Below, in pieces: positions 18,992 through 21,841 of a DNA stretch of 21,841 nucleotides. The first letter of the stretch is position 1, and every line of letters starts with the position of its first letter. The stretch comes from Reticulitermes lucifugus (taxonomy: Eukaryota > Arthropoda > Insecta > Blattodea > Rhinotermitidae), in NCBI GenBank assembly GCA_026260175.1, contig JAKCWW010010364.1:1-21841 (forward strand), given 5' to 3'. A program made the position numbers and the translations under genes. Under the pieces are notes generated by a model, which did not search any database, was not told the DNA's origin, and was given only the letters and a program-made list of their open reading frames with translations.

Positions 18992-20287
18992 TGTTGCACT
19001 ATAAAAATGTTATGTGGGAGTGGAGGTACAGCTCTTTCATTTCCTCATTTCTGGCACATTCACAAAAAACAATTGCAAAAATGCACCTACTACCTTCATC
19101 AATTCTGTGCATTTGTACATCTGTTTGCATTAAACACCTTGAGCACGATAAAACAGAATTTTGTAAAATTTATACTGGAGAGTTTACTAAAATTTGGTCA
19201 TACATATCAATTTTTGTTAAAGTTTACAAAAACAGTGGACACAACATGAAGACCTACATGTTTTCCTCTGTGTATCTCAAGCGTTACTCACTACATAGTG
19301 ACTGCAGCTAAAAATGTTTCCAACAAAACTTGCAGATAAATATGATATACGTATACAGTTTGTATTCACCGAACATTTACCACAACTTTTCAGCTATTAT
19401 TTTATTAATTACTTTCTCACTTTTTACCATATTTTATTTTACTTCATAAATCATATTTATGTATTTAAGAGGGTTGACATGTTGCAAAGGCCATCCATTG
19501 TTATCACTTTCTGCACTCTGTTTGCAGAATACCATATTCCTTCTTGGTGTTAGGACTGCAGTTGCAAAAATGAATGCATTAGCTCTGTCATGCCTGTATG
19601 GACACATGTAACAGGTTGACAGCCGATGAAAGGATTTTCATTAAATTTAACGCTGGAAAGTTTTATAAAAATGTGTCAACATTCGAAATTTGGTTAAAAT
19701 CTGACAACAATAACAGACATTTACATGATGACCTACTGGCATTTCTGCCCACACTTTAAGCATAACTCACTAGATATTTATGGGAGAAAAAATATTTCAA
19801 CATGTGTACAGAAAAATAAAGCACACATTTTATGGCCAATATAGTTGTATGCATGTTGACCAGTTTTTTTAGATAATTAAACAGTACTGTTAAAATGTAA
19901 AGACAGTAAGAGAAAATGCACCAAATTTATTATACTATGCATACCTTTCTTACATTCTTACTACCACCACTAGATGAACGCAGTGGTTCGCTTCATGCCC
20001 CAACTGCTATACCCCCAGGAGAAAAGATTCATTATCTACTGGAGTGGAGTCTGGGTAGGCCGAATTGCCACCTTGGACATGGTGGGCAAGAGACGCCTGC
20101 CCCCAGCTGTCCAGCCTGTAACCTAGTCACTAAACAAACTGAGCTATGCAAAAATTATAGTAACATCTAACAGACCTGCTTGTGCAAATCCAGCTTCTGC
20201 TCATGTTCATCCAGCTTTGAGATTTCTTTCTTAAGTATTGCCAAACGATCTGCCATCTCCTGAGTGTTGCATCCTGGTCCAGCACCC
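8698..20287 (-). CDS. E2F4: E2F4/5-like transcription factor, 3' seven exons (N-terminus outside window)
   Basis: Minus-strand exons 20287-20176, 18074-17916, 16018-15869, 15371-15204, 13258-13087, 12814-12758 and 8813-8698 give about 311 residues with consistent phases (2,0,0,0,0,1,1). The visible order is: [13 protein letters not shown] (end of DNA-binding domain) into a coiled coil; [11 protein letters not shown] and [19 protein letters not shown] (marked box); [18 protein letters not shown]; a Ser/Pro linker with an AT-hook-like motif; and the pocket-binding tail [20 protein letters not shown]2F proteins pair with DP to bind TTTSGCGC-type sites in cell-cycle promoters. E2F4/5 members mainly act with p130/p107-type pocket proteins and DREAM-type complexes in repression. 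The motifs fit E2F4/5 better than the activator E2Fs. The exon(s) with most of the winged-helix domain lie right of the window. All domains seen look intact. Confidence 0.93.
9909..11100 (-). pseudogene. Decayed piggyBac-family transposase
   Basis: Minus strand, several frames. The N-terminal side reads [11 protein letters not shown] at about 10860-10950. Next comes a segment near 10750-10850 (CNKTEPDKM and [10 protein letters not shown]), then [20 protein letters not shown] and [12 protein letters not shown] at about 10640-10740. At 9909-10060 is the Cys-rich tail [20 protein letters not shown], then [14 protein letters not shown] and TGA. These match in order the piggyBac transposase core ('..MG....DYW..', '..LSIDE.I..FKGR....QY.P.KP.KWG..') and its C-terminal zinc-binding domain ('C..C...... 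TTFKC..CN..LC..PCF..YH'). Stops, frameshifts and loss of the first catalytic Asp (IDE reads IRE) show that it is dead. No TTAA-bounded ends were found. Confidence 0.75.
11101..11696. other. E2F intron DNA, no feature recognised
   Basis: Short open frames on both strands (for example 11172-11384 and 11347-11532) lack recognisable features. It may include more decayed sequence from the flanking piggyBac copy. Confidence 0.35.
11697..11962. mobile_element. hAT-like MITE (266 bp)
   Basis: The left end CAGTATTTCCCTACC and the right end read inward CAGTGTTTCCGAACC agree at 12 of 15 positions. CAGTGTTTCC.AACC is a terminus widely seen in hAT-superfamily elements. Possible degraded 8-bp target copies are CCTAGAAA on the left and a CCTAGGG-containing sequence on the right. 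The frames over it (for example 11690-11893) are chance. Confidence 0.6.
12170..12644 (-). pseudogene. Penelope-like element reverse transcriptase relic
   Basis: Minus strand, shifting frames: [20 protein letters not shown] (12644 down), NHPISTK in a second frame, then [17 protein letters not shown], then VPYIL and ISEK, then [14 protein letters not shown] near 12170-12230. This follows in order the C-terminal half of Penelope-like RT ('.PFLDVLV', 'Y.KPTHT..YL...S.HP...K', '.L..NGYP..FI', 'LPY...ISEK') and the start of the linked GIY-YIG endonuclease ('..Y.IPC.CG..Y.G'). Stops and at least two frameshifts make it dead. It lies in an E2F intron, co-oriented with the gene. Confidence 0.6.
12758..12814 (-). 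CDS. E2F4: E2F exon: E2F4-type block before the C-terminal tail
   Basis: A 57-bp exon, acceptor gtttgttgcag, donor gtaagtg, phase 1 in and out. It encodes [18 protein letters not shown]. The MD.EL.EEL.S.E block directly precedes the transactivation tail in vertebrate E2F4, which supports the E2F4 assignment over E2F1-3. Confidence 0.9.
13087..13258 (-). CDS. E2F4: E2F exon: linker with AT-hook/NLS-like motif
   Basis: A 172-bp exon, phase 0 in, phase 1 out; acceptor aacatttttag, donor gtgggt (non-consensus but usable). It encodes [20 protein letters not shown], then [12 protein letters not shown] and an acidic segment ([10 protein letters not shown]). [14 protein letters not shown] has the GRP core with flanking basic residues of an AT-hook and also fits a bipartite or monopartite nuclear localisation signal. 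I do not recall this motif in vertebrate E2F4/5. Confidence 0.85.
13735..14484 (+). mobile_element. mariner element, internally deleted (about 750 bp)
   Basis: The left end TATGTGGTGTGATCAAATAG (13733 on) and the right end read inward TATGTAGTATGATCAAATAA differ at only a few of 23 positions, with TA on both sides. The shape CGAGGT.TGATCAAA is a mariner terminus. A broken mariner transposase lies between (13905-14422). Full mariners are about 1.3 kb, so roughly 500 bases are missing. Confidence 0.8.
13905..14422 (+). pseudogene. mariner transposase pseudogene
   Basis: Starts ATG at 13905: [20 protein letters not shown], then stops and a frame change, with MGRTQVFE and [13 protein letters not shown]. 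Another frame gives [20 protein letters not shown] then [15 protein letters not shown] (second HTH). A jump leads directly to [16 protein letters not shown] (first catalytic Asp region). A second jump goes to the C-terminal [13 protein letters not shown] and TAG. The DNA between the HTH and the first Asp, and between GYDPE and the C-terminus (holding the second Asp and the DD34D third Asp), is deleted. It cannot encode an active enzyme, though the HTH part could still bind its own ends. Confidence 0.85.
15204..15371 (-). CDS. E2F4: E2F exon: Ser/Thr/Pro linker
   Basis: A 168-bp phase 0/0 exon; acceptor ttttgatttgctacag, donor gtcagt. It encodes [20 protein letters not shown], then [20 protein letters not shown] and [16 protein letters not shown]. 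It has several Ser-Pro sites (PSPP, SSPQK, LSPR) of the kind targeted by cyclin-dependent kinases. The frame stays open upstream to an ATG at 15396-15398, but the phase match and the strong acceptor favour the splice start. Confidence 0.85.
15644..15672. repeat. Alternating purine-pyrimidine tract (Z-DNA-prone)
   Basis: 29 bases of strict purine/pyrimidine alternation with a CACGCGCACACG core. Such tracts can adopt Z-DNA under supercoiling. Confidence 0.7.
15791..15794. other. Assembly gap or ambiguous bases (NNNN)
   Basis: Four Ns between gggggaa and an eight-G run, inside an E2F intron. Probably an unresolved homopolymer rather than a real 4-base gap. Confidence 0.95.
15869..16018 (-). CDS. 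E2F4: E2F exon: end of marked box
   Basis: A 150-bp phase 0/0 exon; acceptor tcttttcag, donor gtatgt. It encodes [20 protein letters not shown], then [20 protein letters not shown] and a further [28 protein letters not shown] is the strongly conserved marked-box end of E2F4/5, which packs against DP in the heterodimer. Confidence 0.95.
16336..16510. mobile_element. pogo/Tigger-type MITE, copy 2 (inverted relative to copy 1)
   Basis: CAGTAAAACCCC to GGGGTTTTACTG, 175 bp, with TA flanks (16334-16335 and 16511-16512). It matches the reverse complement of 4686-4860 along its whole length with scattered substitutions. It lies inside an E2F intron. Confidence 0.85.
17222..17275 (-). repeat. Possible Penelope-like or LINE 3' tail motif
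   Basis: The minus strand reads CCTGAAGATGGCAAAGACTT then GCCAAAAAATG, with a small GGCAA/TTGCC stem. CTGAAGATGGC...GCC.AAA motifs recur in tails of insect Penelope-like and other retroelements (recollection, not searched). No RT remnant was found next to it. Confidence 0.25.
17504..17546. repeat. Perfect 15-bp inverted repeat, 13-nt spacer
   Basis: TGCACAGTGTAGGAG (17504-17518) and CTCCTACACTGTGCA (17532-17546). It could form a strong hairpin in the E2F pre-mRNA. Confidence 0.85.
17916..18074 (-). CDS. E2F4: E2F exon: coiled-coil end and marked box
   Basis: A 159-bp phase 0/0 exon; acceptor ttttttgcag, donor gtgtgt. It encodes [20 protein letters not shown], then [20 protein letters not shown] and [13 protein letters not shown]. 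The blocks [26 protein letters not shown] are near-invariant in E2F4/5 and form the dimerisation and marked-box region. Confidence 0.96.
18166..18211. repeat. 9-bp inverted repeat (ATACCCCTG/CAGGGGTAT)
   Basis: Arms at 18166-18174 and 18203-18211 inside an E2F intron. It may be a remnant of a small palindromic element; the outer sequences gagct/agctc (18144 and 18218 area) are also loosely inverted. Confidence 0.5.
18330..18525. mobile_element. hAT-like MITE (196 bp)
   Basis: The left end CATGAGTGTCCAACCTGCAG and the right end read inward CAGAAGTGTCCATTC share the GTGTCCA core. CAG..GTGTCCAAC termini followed by a GC-rich 'cagcc..ggctg' block are common in hAT-type elements. Flanking 8-mers ATCTATAG (18322-18329) and TTCTAGAG (18526-18533) match at 6 of 8, consistent with an aged 8-bp target duplication. 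Confidence 0.65.
18780..18930. repeat. Possible degenerate SINE-like segment
   Basis: GC-richer than its surroundings, with phrases such as CTCCTGGGAAAGAGACCTGG and CCACCAGGGTTCAAA (the latter resembles a Pol III B box, GGTTCRA), followed at once by a microsatellite. SINEs often end in such repeats. No complete A box/B box pair is seen. Confidence 0.25.
18931..18991. repeat. (GT)n(TA)n(CA)n palindromic microsatellite
   Basis: A GT run, then about twelve TA, then a CA run: a self-complementary compound repeat of about 60 bases able to form a cruciform or long hairpin. The open frames through it are artefacts. Confidence 0.95.
19960..20150 (-). repeat. tRNA-derived SINE-like element
   Basis: The minus strand begins GCATAGCTCAGTTTGTTTAG (from 20149), a good match to the D-arm/A-box region of a tRNA (TRGCTCAGTTGGT). 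The tRNA-like part is followed by GACTAGGTTACAGGCTGG, which could hold a decayed B box, and a GC-richer body. It is not a functional tRNA: no anticodon arm or acceptor stem is evident. It starts about 26 bases from the donor of the neighbouring E2F exon. Confidence 0.4.
20176..20287 (-). CDS. E2F4: E2F exon: end of DNA-binding domain and coiled coil
   Basis: A 112-bp exon, phase 2 entry (third base of a Lys codon), donor gtctgt. It encodes [20 protein letters not shown] then [34 protein letters not shown]...E..LD.HK is the E2F4/5 junction between the winged-helix domain and the dimerisation coiled coil. The heptad leucines are present. The acceptor tatgctttgaag is weak in pyrimidines, but the phase and homology fix the border. 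Confidence 0.93.
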
Positions 20288-21786
20288 CTTCAAAGCATAC
20301 AAATCAAATCTTGTTAATCAGGTCATGATGAATTTTCTTTGAATGTACGCTCAAAAATTTGGGAGTCAGAACTTTTCTTCTTCTGTGGATTTATGTTGTA
20401 ACAACTAACAAACTAAAACCTTCCACCTTGCACCACGTATTGTCACTGAAATTTTTGTGATTTTCTTCAGTTTTCTGAAATGAACATCAACACACAATCC
20501 TCTAAATTTGCTTCATTTTACATGATATCTTTATATGATGTGAATCATTAAATGGCATGGAAAAACGTGAGTCAGTGGCCATTTTATGGAATAAGATTTA
20601 AATAAACTTTGTCTGAAGTCTGCACCATCACTGGGGTATGATGAATAAAAATGAGATAGATTTGGCAAAGAAACCTCAACTGTTTTGACAGGTTACACAG
20701 GACATTAGGTTACAAAAAGAATATACATGCACAGTGGGAGTCCAAGTCAGCAACCTGCTCCCCATTGTACCAACAGTACATATCTCACCTCCATGAACAG
20801 TAATAACCTGAAAATACACACAGAAAAGTCTGCAGATAGACTGAAGGCCAGAATACAAGTGATAATTTATAGGTGAGGGGGAAGGTACATGAAGGGGACA
20901 TAGCTGCTAAGCAGATAGGTGGAGAAAGTCTGTGTTATGTGAGATTTCAGGCATCTGCCATAGTGTAGCTAAGGTCTTCACTCTTCTGGGGCATTACGTA
21001 GTGTTGGTTGGTAGTTAGTTACTGGTGTTTTGGGATGGCTTATCAGTCCCGTCTTTATAGGTCAAGGAGTCCAAGAAGAATGCTTGACTCTTGAAGACAG
21101 AACCAACGTTATAACTATGCATATGTCATGCAGTTGGTGTGATGCCATTTGTGCTTTCAGGTCTATGTCTCACTGTCTTAATACAAGGAATTCGCAAAAT
21201 TTTGTTGTGTAGTTAAGGTGTCTGCTTGCAATGCCAAGAACTAGTCCAAGCAGACTGTAATAAGTGCAGTGTTATATACAAGCTGGAGTTTGGAGGGACG
21301 AATATATGAGAAAAGAAAAGTGTCTGTACAGGACAGTGGTGTCAGAAAGAAAGCATGGAGCAGTGTGGAGGCTCAAAATTTATATGTTCTTTTCCTGTTT
21401 CCTGTTCTGCTGCCATGTGCTCCTCAATCACAATGATACCAAGAGAGACTATGGTGGCTGGGTTGTGGTGAAGACATAAGTCCTGCTATTACAGCACTAC
21501 TGTACACTAGTTCCCAGTCATTTCATAAGTTGCACACAACAGAAGTAAACTGCTGTTCACAAATATGAAGTACAGCATAACAAACATGGTGTTTACTGTC
21601 AGCCTATAAAAGGAACAAATCCTATAAAAAGTGTCAATAGTAAATACTCATATTGCTTTCAGTTCCTTCAAATAGACAATTCATGAACTACTGAAAGAAT
21701 CTTGAACTAGTTTTTTTTGTTAGAGGAGTCAGAGTAAACATGCTCTTTCAGAAGAAACATTAGATTTACTGGAGCACATTTATATA
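20288..21786 (-). other. E2F 5' intron, no further exon found
   Basis: Searched for the winged-helix exon (KRRIYDITNVLEGI-type sequence) on the minus strand and saw none, so it must lie right of the window. The open frames 21030-21212 and 21264-21479 show no family features. Confidence 0.5.
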
Positions 21787-21841
21787 CGAGGTCTGTCCAA
21801 AAAGTATCCGACCTTGGGCCGGGAAAAAAAAGTTCTGTATC
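21787..21841 (+). mobile_element. mariner-like element terminus, cut by right window edge
   Basis: After a TA (21785-21786) comes CGAGGTCTGTCCAAAAAGTA then TCCGACC. CGAGGT.TG..CAAAAAGTA is the terminal repeat pattern of many insect mariners. The element would extend right, so autonomy and length cannot be judged. Confidence 0.6.

Larger units (their letters stand above)
18075..20175 (-). other. E2F intron with hAT MITE, SINE-like pieces and microsatellite
   Basis: 2.1 kb, donor gtctgt at 20175, acceptor ttttttgcag next to 18074. The stretch 18992-19950 has only chance open frames and no recognised element. Confidence 0.5.

Noticed and set aside
18803-19311. Frames translated from the TG/TA/CA repeat
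   Set aside because: Microsatellite translations ([14 protein letters not shown]); no coding evidence.
20100-20150. Functional tRNA gene on the minus strand
   Set aside because: Only the A-box-like region fits; no cloverleaf, anticodon arm or acceptor stem pairing.
1-21841. CRISPR array, phage, operon or novel defence system
   Set aside because: No regularly spaced direct repeats, no prokaryotic-style gene packing; spliced metazoan genes and eukaryotic transposons explain the recognisable content.

Overview
The window looks like ordinary animal nuclear DNA, most likely from an insect. Genes are split by long AT-rich introns with GT..AG borders, and the non-coding DNA holds old DNA transposons and a Penelope-like retroelement. 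I cannot name the species. The transposon mix and large introns would suit a hemimetabolous insect such as a termite or cockroach, but that is inference.

Two conserved genes converge. On the + strand, three terminal exons (960-1025, 1802-2116, 3543-3752; all junctions phase 0) encode the last 196 residues of a protein with a Lys/His-rich and Lys/Asp-rich tail. My best call is the C-terminus of TAF2, a TFIID subunit. On the - strand, seven exons from 20287 down to a stop at 8698 encode about 311 residues of an E2F4/5-type transcription factor: the end of the DNA-binding domain, the dimerisation coiled coil, the marked box, a Ser/Pro linker with an AT-hook/NLS-like motif, and the pocket-protein-binding transactivation motif at the C-terminus. 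Its first exon(s), with most of the DNA-binding domain, lie beyond the right edge. All seven exons were assembled by eye, and their splice phases agree throughout.

The rest is mostly intron and intergenic DNA with mobile-element debris. From left to right: a piggyBac-like element end with TTAA (1-652); a relic of a transposase-like helix-turn-helix ORF (about 2878-3016); a 175-bp pogo/Tigger-type MITE (4686-4860) with a near-identical inverted second copy (16336-16510); a TTAA-flanked MITE (6771-7004); a TA-flanked MITE with 27-bp ends (7396-7549); a decayed piggyBac transposase (about 9909-11100, -); an hAT-like MITE (11697-11962); a Penelope-like reverse transcriptase relic (about 12170-12644, -); an internally deleted mariner (13735-14484); a second hAT-like MITE (18330-18525); SINE-like segments; a large (GT)(TA)(CA) palindrome; and the end of a further mariner at the right edge.

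I see no CRISPR array, rRNA, intact tRNA or prokaryotic-style gene cluster, and no evidence of a new multi-gene system. The most interesting points are the AT-hook-like motif in the E2F linker, the tail-to-tail TAF2/E2F arrangement, and the many recognisable but dead transposons inside E2F introns.
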